Shown: positions 8,228-16,468 of the stretch, piece by piece
Layout of the letters: every line of letters starts with the position of its first letter
Numbering within the stretch: the stretch's first letter is position 1
Assembly: GCA_030655135.1 (NCBI GenBank)
Contig: JAURWC010000081.1
Coordinates: 124,001-188,000, forward strand
Length of the DNA: 64,000 nt
Reading direction: 5' to 3'
Origin: Hyphomicrobiaceae bacterium
GTDB taxonomy: Bacteria > Pseudomonadota > Alphaproteobacteria > Rhizobiales > Hyphomicrobiaceae
The notes under the pieces: model-generated
The model's database searches: none
Told to the model about the DNA's origin: nothing
What the model saw: the letters and a program-made list of their open reading frames with translations, nothing else
Position numbers and translations under genes: made by a program

Positions 8228-9175
8228 GTGGCTGACCGGACACACGGGACAACCGCAACACTCGAGGCTGCAGAACGCATGAAAGCGCGGGAACCAGAGG
8301 CGTCGCCGCTGAGCCGCTGGACCAGCCGGCTGGCGTTCTTCTGCTTGCTGCTGGTGATCGCGGCGTTCTTTCTGCACCGGCTGTTCGGCATGCCGACGCC
8401 GGTGGCAGCCAATGTGGTGATTACAGCCCTTCTGGGAGCCGCGGTTGCCGTTATTCTGGGGCTGATCGCGGGCGTGCGCATCTGGCGGCATGGAGGCGAC
8501 GGCGCGGCCCGTATCATCGTGGGACTTACGATCGCGCTGCTGCTGCTGTCGGGGCCGCTGGTCGTTATGGCGATGGCCCGCAGCTACCCGATGATCTACG
8601 ACGTTTCGACCGATACCGCCTCGCCGCCGCCCTTCGACGTTCTGGCGCTGTCGCGCACGCCGGCGGAGAATTCAGCGGTCTATCCCGGACCGGCGTTTGG
8701 CGAGCAGCAGGCGCGGGCCTACCCTGACCTGAAGCCGATGATCCTCAACCGCTCGCAGGCGGAGGCCTTCGATCTGGTCGTGGAAGCGCTCAAGCGGCAA
8801 AGCCTCAACATCGTTCGCGAACAGGAGCCAAACGCGGAGACCGGTGCGCCCGGCTTCATCGAGGCCGTGGATCGCACGCTGATCATGGGGCTTTATGGCG
8901 ATGTCGCGGTGCGCGTTTCGGGCACGGAAGACAGCGCGCGTGTAGACCTGCGTTCAGCCTCGCGCTTCGGCCAGAGCGATCTTGGGCACAATGCCGAGCG
9001 GCTGCGGCTGATCATGAAGGAAATCGTCGCGCGCATGGAAGAGACCGTGCCGACGGCGGACGGCGAGCGGCCCGAGCGCAGCAAGCGCAAGGACAAGGGC
9101 AAGCTCAAGCCAGAGAAAGAGGATGATCCCAGGACATCGTCGCGGGTGCGGAAGCCAAAACGCCCCGTGCAATGA
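8228..9175 (+). CDS. DUF1499 family membrane protein
   Basis: The 315-residue protein has three hydrophobic segments (LAFFCLLLVIAAFFLHRLFG, VVITALLGAAVAVILGLIAG and IIVGLTIALLLLSGPLVVMA). A DUF1499 domain of about 110 residues follows (YPDLKPMILNRSQAEAFDLV, IEAVDRTLIMGLYGDVAVRV, SGTEDSARVDLRSASRFGQS), then a highly charged tail (RSKRKDKGKLKPEKEDD). DUF1499 proteins are widespread and of unknown biochemical function. GTG at 8228 is the annotated start, ATG at 8279 an alternative; neither has a strong ribosome binding site. The last 71 bases overlap the convergent MBL-fold gene, so the charged tail is encoded opposite the end of its neighbour. Confidence 0.8.
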   Translation: MADRTHGTTATLEAAERMKAREPEASPLSRWTSRLAFFCLLLVIAAFFLHRLFGMPTPVAANVVITALLGAAVAVILGLIAGVRIWRHGGDGAARIIVGLTIALLLLSGPLVVMAMARSYPMIYDVSTDTASPPPFDVLALSRTPAENSAVYPGPAFGEQQARAYPDLKPMILNRSQAEAFDLVVEALKRQSLNIVREQEPNAETGAPGFIEAVDRTLIMGLYGDVAVRVSGTEDSARVDLRSASRFGQSDLGHNAERLRLIMKEIVARMEETVPTADGERPERSKRKDKGKLKPEKEDDPRTSSRVRKPKRPVQ

Positions 9176-10016
9176 GATGCTCGACGTGCGCCTGGACCGA
9201 CAGGGCGGCGGCGATCGAGAGTGGCCCTGAGATGTTGGGATAGACCTCGGGCACGATGGCGTTGACGGTGTTCGTGCCGTCGCGGATGGCGGCCAAAACG
9301 GCCTGCTCACGCCAGCGGCGATGCAGCAGATAGGCTTTCACCGTGCGTTGCGGCTCTTCGATGCGGCCGCCGTGACCGGGCAGGAAAACTTGGTCGGAGC
9401 GATCCATCAGCAGCTGCAGGGAGTGCAGGTAGTCCGCCATGCTGCCTTCGGGCGGGGCGATCACGGAGGTGTTCCAGGCCATGACATGGTCGCCCGAGAA
9501 GACGACGCGGCGGCCCTTGAGCGCAAAACACAGGTGATCCGGCGCGTGCCCTGGCGTGAACAAGCATTCCAGCGCCCAATCCTCGCCGGCGATGACGTCG
9601 CCACCGCGGACTTTGTTCTGCGGTTCGAAATCATAATTGACGAAGCTTTTGCCTGAGGGGCTAGCTGACGGCACGTCGGGTGCGCCGCCGGTGCGGCCGT
9701 AACCGCAGGTGACGGCACCGGTGGCGGCGGCAAGCCGGGCGCAGCCGTCGACGTGATCGCGATGGGCATGCGTGATGAGAATGTGCGTGATGGGGCGGCC
9801 GGCGGCGTACTTCAAGATGTTGTCGATATGGGTCTGATCGTCGGGGCCGGGATCGATCACGGCGAGCGAGGTCATGCCGACGAGGTAGGTGTTGGTGCCC
9901 TTGAAAGTGAAGGGGCTCGGGTTGTTGGCGACCAGCCGGACGATGCCGGGGCCCATGGGGCTCGGCTCGCCGTAGGTGAAGTGCATCGACGTCTTGAAGC
10001 TGACGTTGTCGGCCAT
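9105..10016 (-). CDS. MBL-fold metallo-hydrolase (LACTB2-like)
   Basis: The 303-residue protein shows the metallo-beta-lactamase motifs: HILITHAHRDHVDGCARL (HxHxDH zinc motif), CLFTPGHAPDHLCFALKG (third His), VVFSGDHVMAW (bridging Asp) and VFLPGHGGRIEEP. A C-terminal winged-helix-like segment (RTVKAYLLHRRWREQAVLAA) is typical of LACTB2-type hydrolases, which include endoribonucleases and thioesterases. Substrate cannot be told from sequence. It follows kdsD by 20 bases on the same strand, probably in one transcript, and overlaps the end of the DUF1499 gene. Confidence 0.88.
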   Translation of the reverse strand: MADNVSFKTSMHFTYGEPSPMGPGIVRLVANNPSPFTFKGTNTYLVGMTSLAVIDPGPDDQTHIDNILKYAAGRPITHILITHAHRDHVDGCARLAAATGAVTCGYGRTGGAPDVPSASPSGKSFVNYDFEPQNKVRGGDVIAGEDWALECLFTPGHAPDHLCFALKGRRVVFSGDHVMAWNTSVIAPPEGSMADYLHSLQLLMDRSDQVFLPGHGGRIEEPQRTVKAYLLHRRWREQAVLAAIRDGTNTVNAIVPEVYPNISGPLSIAAALSVQAHVEHLIARGVLASAPATMSWDHPLSLA

Positions 10017-10036
10017 CGCGGTTACGCCACGCTCAT

Positions 10037-11053
10037 TTACACAATTCCGGCGCGCAGCAAGTCGTGCACGTGAACGATGCCGATCGGCTTGCCGTCCGTG
10101 ACGACGAACAGCGTGGTAATGCGCGAGGCGTTGATCAGTTCGAGAGCGGCGGACGCGAGCATGCCCGGCTCGATCGTCTTGGGCTTCGGGGTCATGATGT
10201 CGCCCGCCTTGGCCGACAGCAGATTGGCGCCCATGTGGCGGCGCAAGTCGCCGTCGGTGACGACGCCCACGAGCCTGCCCTTCTTGTCGACGATGCCGAG
10301 ACAGCCCAGTGCCTTGGCCGTCATGGTGACAAGCGCGGCGCTCATCGGCTCCTGCTTGTGGGCGAGCGGCAGCCGGTCGGCCTGATGCATGACGTCGGAG
10401 ACGTATTTCAGGTTGGCGCCCAGCGAGCCGCCGGGGTGGAACTGCTTGAAGTCGTGCGCGGTGAAGCCCTTGGCCTCAAGCAACGCGATGGCAAGGCAAT
10501 CGCCCATGGCCAGCGTCATCGTCGTCGACGTGGTCGGGGCGAGGCCGTGCGGGCAGGCCTCTTTGGACTGCGGCAGGCACAGGCAGACGTCCGATTGCTG
10601 CCCGAGGGCTGAGCCTGCCCGCGACGTCAGCGAGATGAGCGGCACGGAGAAGCGGCGCGAATAGGTGATGATGTTCTTCAGTTCTACGGTTTCGCCAGAC
10701 CAGGAGAGCGCCAGGATAACGTCTTCCCGCGTGATCATGCCGAGGTCGCCGTGGGAGGCCTCGCTGGGGTGGACGAAGAAGGCGGGTGTGCCGGTGGAGG
10801 CGAAGGTGGCGGCAATCTTTTGGCCGACGTGGCCACTTTTGCCGATGCCGCTGACGATGACGCGGCCGCGCGCCGTTTTCAGAAGGCGTACCGCCTCGTT
10901 GAAGGGCTCAGCGAGTTCGCCGCTCAAGGCCTTGTGCAGCGCGGCGATGCCTTCGCCTTCCAGGGCGAGGGTGCGCAACGCGGCGTCACAGGGCGACGGC
11001 GCGCGCTTGCCGCCCTCGATCGATTTCAGACGTGTAGGACTGGGTTTGGCCAT
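10037..11053 (-). CDS. kdsD: D-arabinose 5-phosphate isomerase, KdsD/KpsF family
   Basis: The 338-residue enzyme converts ribulose 5-phosphate to arabinose 5-phosphate, the first committed step to KDO for lipopolysaccharide. Seen: an SIS domain (VIVSGIGKSGHVGQKIAATF, PSEASHGDLGMITREDVILA, LSWSGET), the HPGGSLGANL junction, and two C-terminal CBS repeats (VVTDGDLRRHM; TTLFVVTDGKPIGIVHVHDL). ATG at 11053 (MAKPSPTRLKS) fits the family; an upstream extension to 11161 is Arg/Pro-rich and unlikely. The gene heads a probable two-gene operon with the MBL-fold hydrolase. No other KDO or LPS genes are nearby. Confidence 0.92.
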   Translation of the reverse strand: MAKPSPTRLKSIEGGKRAPSPCDAALRTLALEGEGIAALHKALSGELAEPFNEAVRLLKTARGRVIVSGIGKSGHVGQKIAATFASTGTPAFFVHPSEASHGDLGMITREDVILALSWSGETVELKNIITYSRRFSVPLISLTSRAGSALGQQSDVCLCLPQSKEACPHGLAPTTSTTMTLAMGDCLAIALLEAKGFTAHDFKQFHPGGSLGANLKYVSDVMHQADRLPLAHKQEPMSAALVTMTAKALGCLGIVDKKGRLVGVVTDGDLRRHMGANLLSAKAGDIMTPKPKTIEPGMLASAALELINASRITTLFVVTDGKPIGIVHVHDLLRAGIV

Positions 11054-11416
11054 CTGATCCGAATTTCTTTGCCGGGCCGGCATCGTGCCCGCGAACGGGC
11101 GCCACGGCAAGGCGGCGGATTTATACGTCGACTCGCCTGCCGGGACGAGTTGTGTCGCCATAGCAGAGCCTGAATAGCGCGAGAACGCGCCGCCACCGCT
11201 ATCCCCGCCTAATTCAGCTTAACAGCAGCCGGGCGACACGTTTGGGCTCATTTGCTGGCGCTGGAATGCCGAAAGTGCTGACCAACTGCCGAAAGCGGGT
11301 CGCTCTGTGCCGGCCTTTGCTTCTCCGCGTCTGCACGCTCAACGGGTGAACAGCTGAACACAAGGGAGACGGCCTAGGTTCAGTGTGCCGACCCGGCGTC
11401 CATCTTCGAGGTCCAG
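11054..11416. other. Intergenic region, 363 bp, divergent
   Basis: It lies between kdsD (-) and the FMN glutamate-synthase-like gene (+) and must hold promoters for both. TGCCGAAAG occurs twice, at about 11265 and 11289, as a short direct repeat. A GAGG lies 5 bases before the ATG at 11417. I see no gene or structured RNA. Confidence 0.4.
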
Positions 11417-13036
11417 ATGACCTATCTCCAGCTAGCGGTGCAGCCGCGTTATGCCGTCTTCACGTTCGCGGTCGCCGGCGCCGTGCTCTTTGCGGTGCTC
11501 GCTTGGCTGATGCCAAGTGACGCCATTTTCGTGATGCTGGCGCTATCGCTTGGCCTCGTCGCGCTTGGCGTGCGCGACATGCTGCAGACGCGGCATTCGA
11601 TCCTGCGGAATTATCCGATCGTGGCGCACATGCGCTTCCTGTTCGAAGAGGTGCGGCCGGAGATCCGCCAGTACTTTTTCGAGGGCGAGAAGGACGGCGC
11701 CCCGTTCAGCCGCGATCGCCGGTCCGTCGTGTACCAGCGGGCCAAGATGGCGCTCGACAAGATCCCGTTCGGCACCCAGTACAACGTCTACAGCGAAGGC
11801 TACGAGTGGATGCGCCATTCCATGGCGCCGCGGCCGGTGTCGCGGAAGTCGTTCCGCGTGCAGGTTGGCGGCGCGCAGTGCAAGCAGCCCTACGCGTCGT
11901 CGGTCTATAATATTTCGGCCATGAGCTTCGGCGCGATCAGCGCCAATGCCATTCGCGCCATGAACAAGGGAGCGGCGGCGGGCGGATTTGCGCACGACAC
12001 CGGAGAGGGCGGCGTCAGCCGTTATCATCGCGAATTCAATGGCGACCTGATCTGGGAGATCGGGTCGGGGTATTTCGGCTGCCGCGACGGCAAGGGAGCC
12101 TTTTCGCCGGAACGGTTTGCGGCAACGGCGAAGCTGGAACAGATCCGCATGATCGAGATCAAGCTGAGCCAGGGCGCCAAGCCAGGACATGGCGGCGTCT
12201 TGCCAGGAGCAAAGGTCAGCGCCGAGATCGCCGAGACGCGCGGCATCACCGAAGGTGTCGACTGCATTTCGCCGGCCACGCATTCGGCCTTCAGCACACC
12301 GCGCGAGTTGATGGAATTCGTCGCCAGACTACGCGAGCTGTCCGGCGGCAAGCCAACGGGATTCAAGCTGTGCGTCGGCCACCCTTGGGAATTTCTCGGC
12401 ATCTGCAAGGCCATGATCGAGACGGGAATCACGCCCGACTTCATCGTGGTGGACGGCAAGGAAGGCGGCACGGGCGCGGCACCTCTGGAGTTCGCCGATC
12501 ACATGGGCATGCCGCTGCGCGAAGGCCTCAACTTCGTGCATAACGCGCTGATCGGGGTCGGTCTGCGCGACCGCATCAGCATCGGGGCCAGCGGGCAAAT
12601 CGTGACGGCGTTCGACATGGCGCGCGCGATGGCGCTCGGGGCCGACTGGTGCAATTCCGCTCGCGCGTTCATGTTCGCGGTCGGCTGCATCCAATCGCAG
12701 AGCTGTCATACGGATCGCTGCCCGACGGGCGTCGCCACGCAAGATGCCATGCGGCAACGGGCGATCGTGGTGCCGGACAAGGCGGAACGCGTGCGCAACT
12801 TTCATCGCGCGACGCTGATGTCGCTGGCGGAGCTCGTTGCGGCGGCAGGGCTGGATCACCCGCTGCAGTTCCGGCTCGAGCATTTCTCGCGGCGCATCTC
12901 GGCGCGCGAGGTGGTGTCGTTCGCCGAGCTCTATCCGCCGCTGGAAGAAGGCGTGCTGCTGACGGGAACCGCCGACCCACGCTTCCGCGATGCCTGGGCC
13001 ATGGCGCAGGCTGGCACGTTTGCCGCGGCGGCCTGA
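11417..13036 (+). CDS. Membrane-anchored FMN-binding glutamate synthase-family protein
   Basis: The 539-residue protein starts with two hydrophobic helices (YAVFTFAVAGAVLFAVLAWL and AIFVMLALSLGLVALGVRDM). A glutamate-synthase FMN/2-oxoglutarate barrel follows: MSFGAISANAIRAMNKGAAA, HDTGEGGVSRYHREF, IKLSQGAKPGHGGVLPG, VVDGKEGGTGAAP. The cysteine pattern CIQSQSCHTDRC (C-x5-C-x4-C) is that of the [3Fe-4S] cluster of GltB. The amidotransferase domain of GltB is absent and no gltD neighbour is present, so it is unlikely to be the assimilatory enzyme. This stand-alone family is common in proteobacteria and its electron donor and product are unknown. Confidence 0.88.
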   Translation: MTYLQLAVQPRYAVFTFAVAGAVLFAVLAWLMPSDAIFVMLALSLGLVALGVRDMLQTRHSILRNYPIVAHMRFLFEEVRPEIRQYFFEGEKDGAPFSRDRRSVVYQRAKMALDKIPFGTQYNVYSEGYEWMRHSMAPRPVSRKSFRVQVGGAQCKQPYASSVYNISAMSFGAISANAIRAMNKGAAAGGFAHDTGEGGVSRYHREFNGDLIWEIGSGYFGCRDGKGAFSPERFAATAKLEQIRMIEIKLSQGAKPGHGGVLPGAKVSAEIAETRGITEGVDCISPATHSAFSTPRELMEFVARLRELSGGKPTGFKLCVGHPWEFLGICKAMIETGITPDFIVVDGKEGGTGAAPLEFADHMGMPLREGLNFVHNALIGVGLRDRISIGASGQIVTAFDMARAMALGADWCNSARAFMFAVGCIQSQSCHTDRCPTGVATQDAMRQRAIVVPDKAERVRNFHRATLMSLAELVAAAGLDHPLQFRLEHFSRRISAREVVSFAELYPPLEEGVLLTGTADPRFRDAWAMAQAGTFAAAA

Positions 13037-13054
13037 TGCTCCGATCTGAAGCGC

Positions 13055-13960
13055 TCAGATCGTGAACTGTCCGTGGGAGACGCGGACAGCGTGGCCGCCG
13101 ATGCGGACGTTGCCGAGCTTGCCCTGGTCGACCTCCATCGTCAGCGTGAGCTCGCTGGGACGGCCCATCTCATAACCTTGCTCGATGACGCGGCGGTGCG
13201 AGCCATCGGGCAGCGCGTCGAAATGTTTGACGACGCCGGCAAAACACACGGCGGCGGAGCCGGTTGCGGGATCTTCCGCAATGCCGCTTGCAGGCGCGAA
13301 CATGCGGGCGTGGAACGATGACGTGGTGTGCGCGCACTGGCGCGTGTAAAGGAATGCGCCGACGAGGCCCTGCTCCTCAAACGCTGCGTTCCAGTGCGGG
13401 AACTGCGGACTGGCGCGCGCGATGGCGTCCAACGACGATACCGGAACGAACGCAAAGGCGTTGCCGGCGGCAAAGCAGCTGGGCTTGTGGTTTTCGAAGC
13501 CGATCTCGCTGGGCAGCAGCCCGAGTCCCGCGGCCAGCCGGTCGGCCGGCGGCAGCAACCCGGCTTCCACAGGAATCTTAGGCGCGTCGAATTCGGCATA
13601 GGGTGCGCCATTGCGCAGGCGTACGCCGACGCGGACCGTGCCGATCGACTGCTCCAGAACGATCAGTGCCTCGTCGGACGTCGTGCCCTCGCGCAGCTCG
13701 GCAAGCAGCACGGCCGTCCCGATGGTCGGGTGCCCGGCGAACGGCAACTCACGCGCCGGCGTGAAAATGCGAACCTTGGCGGAATGCGCCGGCTTTTCCG
13801 ACGGCAGCACGAAGACCGTCTCCGAGAGATTGAATTCGCGGGCAACCGCTTGCATCGCCGCCGTATCAAGGTCAGCTGCGCCATCAGTCACGACGGCGAG
13901 CGGATTGCCCGCCAGGCGGTTTTCCGTGAACACGTCGAGTGTGTAGTAGGTGAGTTGCAT
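13055..13960 (-). CDS. PhzF-family isomerase/epimerase
   Basis: The 301-residue protein has the PhzF fold signatures: YYTLDVFTENRLAGNPLAVV at the N-terminus, FNLSETVFV with the conserved acid (the Glu that acts in PhzF), LPFAGHPTIGTAVLLAEL, and AEDPATGSAAVCFAG in the second domain. Family members include trans-2,3-dihydro-3-hydroxyanthranilate isomerase and many of unknown substrate. No phenazine pathway is nearby, so the substrate is unknown. ATG at 13960 is chosen because the conserved sequence begins there; the longer frame to 14005 adds 15 unconserved residues. Confidence 0.88.
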   Translation of the reverse strand: MQLTYYTLDVFTENRLAGNPLAVVTDGAADLDTAAMQAVAREFNLSETVFVLPSEKPAHSAKVRIFTPARELPFAGHPTIGTAVLLAELREGTTSDEALIVLEQSIGTVRVGVRLRNGAPYAEFDAPKIPVEAGLLPPADRLAAGLGLLPSEIGFENHKPSCFAAGNAFAFVPVSSLDAIARASPQFPHWNAAFEEQGLVGAFLYTRQCAHTTSSFHARMFAPASGIAEDPATGSAAVCFAGVVKHFDALPDGSHRRVIEQGYEMGRPSELTLTMEVDQGKLGNVRIGGHAVRVSHGQFTI

Positions 13961-14074
13961 GGGGTTCCCGTTGTCCCGGCCGAAAGCGGGCGCACTCTGC
14001 CGCAAAGCTGGTGAGCAACCAAGCTTATATGTGCGGTGGGCTTGTACCTTTTTGCGCCGCGGGCCGAAGTTCGT

Positions 14075-14782
14075 TTAGGCGAGTATCGTGTCCAGCAGGG
14101 CTTTCGTGAAATCGGGCATCGCCAGATGCGCGTAGTCGGCTGGTGTCGCCACGGCGACGACCGCCTCCAATTCCGAGTCCGGCTCGGAGGCGATGAACCT
14201 GCTGGCGCTTTGCGTCAGAGATACAGCGTCCTGGGCCGACACATGATCGATCGCTATCGACAGCAGCTGGCCGTCGAAAGTGAGATAGGCGCCGGCTACG
14301 GCAGCAAAGGTGCCGTCAGGAAAACCCAGCTCTTCTGCGATTTCGCGCGCCACGGAGCCGGCGACGTCGACGGTGCCGTCCGCGGCGACATCGCGGTGAT
14401 CGATGAAGCCGCCCGGAAAGTATGTCAGGCCGGAATTGATGTGGCCCGGCGATTGCCGCCCCAGGATGATCTGGCCGTCAGACGAACGCAACAATGCTGA
14501 GCCGAAGCAGTCGCGGACGGAGCGATCAGGGTATTCGTGTTCGCGCCAGTACAGGAAACTGGCGAAGTCGGTTTTCAGGAGTTCACCGGAAAAATGGCCG
14601 TTCAAGAGTTCCCACTGGCGCAGCAGGTGGATCCGGCCATTGAAGAACGACGGGTTCTGTTCGACACGGCGCTGCCAATGGTTTGCGATTTGGGCGGAAG
14701 CCTCAATCGAAAATGGCCAAGCCTCGTCGACCACGCGCAGAACGTGCGATTGCACGTGTACGACTTTTGCGCCCGTTGGCAT
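14075..14782 (-). CDS. Nudix hydrolase with an expanded Nudix box
   Basis: The 235-residue protein contains GGFIDHR and, after a spacer, REIAEELGF, which together form a Nudix-like box. The stretch between Gly and the REUxEE half is about seven residues longer than in the canonical GX5EX7REUXEEXGU pattern. A helical region precedes it (residues 20-90, HWQRRVEQNPSFFNGRIHLL). Nudix proteins hydrolyse nucleoside diphosphates linked to other moieties; the substrate here is unknown. The start at 14782 is fixed by a strong GAGGAGG a few bases upstream (minus-strand sequence of about 14786-14795); a longer frame to 14929 lacks such a site. Confidence 0.75.
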   Translation of the reverse strand: MPTGAKVVHVQSHVLRVVDEAWPFSIEASAQIANHWQRRVEQNPSFFNGRIHLLRQWELLNGHFSGELLKTDFASFLYWREHEYPDRSVRDCFGSALLRSSDGQIILGRQSPGHINSGLTYFPGGFIDHRDVAADGTVDVAGSVAREIAEELGFPDGTFAAVAGAYLTFDGQLLSIAIDHVSAQDAVSLTQSASRFIASEPDSELEAVVAVATPADYAHLAMPDFTKALLDTILA

Positions 14783-15477
14783 GCGCAGCCTCCTCGTTCC
14801 TGAAACCGGACAAATCCGTACGTAACACCACACCGTAGTTAGAAGGACTGTAAAAGGGCCCTGTTTTACTAGTTTCGAGCATAGCCGTTGTACGCGGTTT
14901 CGTCCGGGAACGTCCGGTGTAAAACGCAATTGTCACAATATCGCCCCACGTCTTCCTTGTTTCGCACGCAGTCGGACGGCCCAATGGGGCCTTACCGATC
15001 TGAGGGAAACGGATCGGGGGGAGCTTCACTTCCACAATCATTACGGCGGCGCTGCGGAATAATTGCGAGCGCCGTCCATCCAGCACGACGGAACATGCGG
15101 TCCCATAGATCGCCTGATCGACCAGTGCTGTGAAGAGTTGATCGGGACCGCACGCTGGGCCCGTTCTAAGCGAGCGACGGAGTCCCCCGCTTCTCTGTCG
15201 CTCGTAAACGGCTCCGCCTTCGGTCTATCCTTGGATAGACGGCTGGCGGAGCCACTACCGGGAGACCTGCTCGGCCGCTTCCGCCACACCCCTCCCCGAC
15301 GCGGTTGCGCGGGGCTCCCGGACCTTCCAAAGCAATCGGCCGGACGCAAGGCCCGGCCAGCTCACAACATAAATGCTTAGTGCCTTCCCGCTTTCTGCGA
15401 GTCGCGAAACGCCTCTAACTTTGTGTTTTGTCTAGATTCTTTTCGGAGAACCACTTCACGCTTTATCCGGAAGCACT
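14783..15477. other. Long non-coding interval, 695 bp
   Basis: No credible protein gene is seen between the Nudix gene and the next small exported protein, both on the minus strand. The left part (14800-15060) is mixed sequence and holds the Nudix ribosome binding site. The middle (15096-15321) is a run of strong hairpins listed separately. The right end carries copy A of a gene-3'-end repeat (15431-15480). Open frames through the hairpins have no ribosome binding site and no recognisable product. Confidence 0.6.
15096..15321. ncRNA. Candidate structured RNA of unknown class (five nested or consecutive hairpins)
   Basis: Consecutive perfect or near-perfect stems are visible. TGCGGTCCC 15096-15104 pairs with 15144-15152, stacked on GATCGAC 15116-15122 with GTTGATC 15137-15143. 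CGAGCGAC 15171-15178 pairs with GTCGCTCG 15197-15204. GGCTCCGCC 15210-15218 pairs with 15245-15253, enclosing GTCTATC/GATAGAC at 15223-15240. CCGGGAG 15258-15264 pairs with CTCCCGG 15315-15321, enclosing CCCCG/CGGGG at 15294-15314. The hallmarks of RNase P RNA, tmRNA, SRP RNA and 6S RNA were looked for and not seen. Strand is undecided; minus would match both neighbours. It could also be a repeat-derived element. Confidence 0.45.
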
Positions 15478-15480
15478 CTA
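15431..15480. repeat. Gene-3'-end repeat, copy A
   Basis: The sequence contains TTTTCGGAGAACCACTTCAC then TTTATCCGGAAGCACTCTA, closely similar to segments at 26425-26472 and 52363-52410. The halves can pair (CGGA..TCCG) into a short hairpin. Its last three bases, CTA at 15478-15480, are the reverse complement of the TAG stop of the 90-codon exported protein gene, so the repeat overlaps the end of that gene. Confidence 0.7.
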
Positions 15481-15750
15481 GTAGCAGGTCTGGCGCAGCG
15501 TCCAGCCGACGACCTTGCAGCGCTCCTGGCCGCTTGCGGTCACCATGCAGCGGCGTTCCGGCAACCGGATGTAATCGCAGTAGTAGTCGCCGGCCCGGCC
15601 CGAATAGCCATGCATCGGCTTTTTGAAATGATAATCCTGCACGAAGTGTTCCTTGCCGCCGCCACGGGCTTCGGCGTTGCTAACGCCGATCATTGCGGTG
15701 GTGCCGGCGGCTGCAGTTACGGCTAGCATCAGTGCGATCTTGCTGAACAT
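15478..15750 (-). CDS. Small exported cysteine-containing protein
   Basis: This 90-residue protein has a signal peptide (MFSKIALMLAVTAAAGTTAM, cleavage probably after the following IGVSNAEA). The mature part is basic and holds four Cys (YYCDYIRLPERRCMVTA and SGQERCKVVGWTLRQTCY), enough for two disulfides. GGAGG lies 6 bases before ATG 15750. No family recognised. Its stop codon lies in the repeat at 15431-15480. Confidence 0.75.
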   Translation of the reverse strand: MFSKIALMLAVTAAAGTTAMIGVSNAEARGGGKEHFVQDYHFKKPMHGYSGRAGDYYCDYIRLPERRCMVTASGQERCKVVGWTLRQTCY

Positions 15751-15898
15751 GTGATCCTCCAGATCTTTGGAATTGCGAACGTGGGATCACATTAGGCGGG
15801 CGCGCGCTGCGGCTCAGTTCCGCGAGGAACACGGCGCGGAATCTTGCAAATTGAACGGCAAAGATGTGGCAGGACACACTCCTCGAAACGGAAGTCTC

Positions 15899-16294
15899 AT
15901 GGATCTGAGCGGCTTGCGTGTTGGCATCGCCGGTGAAGCGGCTCTGGTCGTCGACGAGAGCCGGACGGCGCTGGCATTGGGAAGCGGCAGCGTGCCGGTG
16001 TTCGGCACGCCGGCCATGGTTGCGCTGATGGAGAAGGCTGCTGCGCAATGCGTGGAACAGGCGCTGCCCGCCGGCGCCATTACCTTGGGCACTGAGATCA
16101 GCGTCGAGCACGTGGCGGCCACTGCGCTCGGAGCCCGCGTGGCGGCGCGCGCTGAGCTAACGGCCATTGATGGGCGCGTGCTGAGATTTACCGTTACAGC
16201 CCATGAAGGGGAAAAGCTGATCGGCCGCGGGACGCACACGCGGGCCGTCGTGGACCGGCAGCGGTTCATGACCAAAGTCGGCGCGCCGGGCTAG
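15899..16294 (+). CDS. Hotdog-fold thioesterase, FlK-like
   Basis: The 131-residue protein resembles the fluoroacetyl-CoA thioesterase-like family: VFGTPAMVALMEKAAAQCVE (Thr and Glu positions of the FlK active site), AGAITLGTEISVEHVAATAL (conserved His), and LRFTVTAHEGEKLIGRGTHT near the C-terminus. These hotdog enzymes hydrolyse short acyl-CoAs. ATG at 15899 starts the conserved part; an upstream extension to 15767 has no signal. The gene is divergent from the small exported protein. The exact acyl substrate is unknown. Confidence 0.8.
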   Translation: MDLSGLRVGIAGEAALVVDESRTALALGSGSVPVFGTPAMVALMEKAAAQCVEQALPAGAITLGTEISVEHVAATALGARVAARAELTAIDGRVLRFTVTAHEGEKLIGRGTHTRAVVDRQRFMTKVGAPG

Positions 16295-16468
16295 ACGTTT
16301 CGCGCAGCGGGAACTTGCGACACCCCTAGCGGAAATGCTCGTACGCCCTCAATCCGCCGCGTCCCCGGCGAAATGTTTGCGCTGTCTTGCGTTGCGGGGG
16401 CGAGTCTTAGCAGACTGGCGCCGATTTCGATTTGAAGCGTATCCAAGAAGAATTTTCAGGAGGACAAC

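Noticed and set aside
15096-15321. Possible RNase P RNA, tmRNA, SRP RNA or 6S RNA
   Set aside because: The hallmark sequences of these RNAs (for example ACAGAAA of RNase P, GGAAGCAGCC-like of SRP) were looked for and not found; a class cannot be assigned.
15063-15380. A 105-codon plus-strand frame through the hairpin segment
   Set aside because: No ribosome binding site and no recognisable sequence; base pairing explains the region better.
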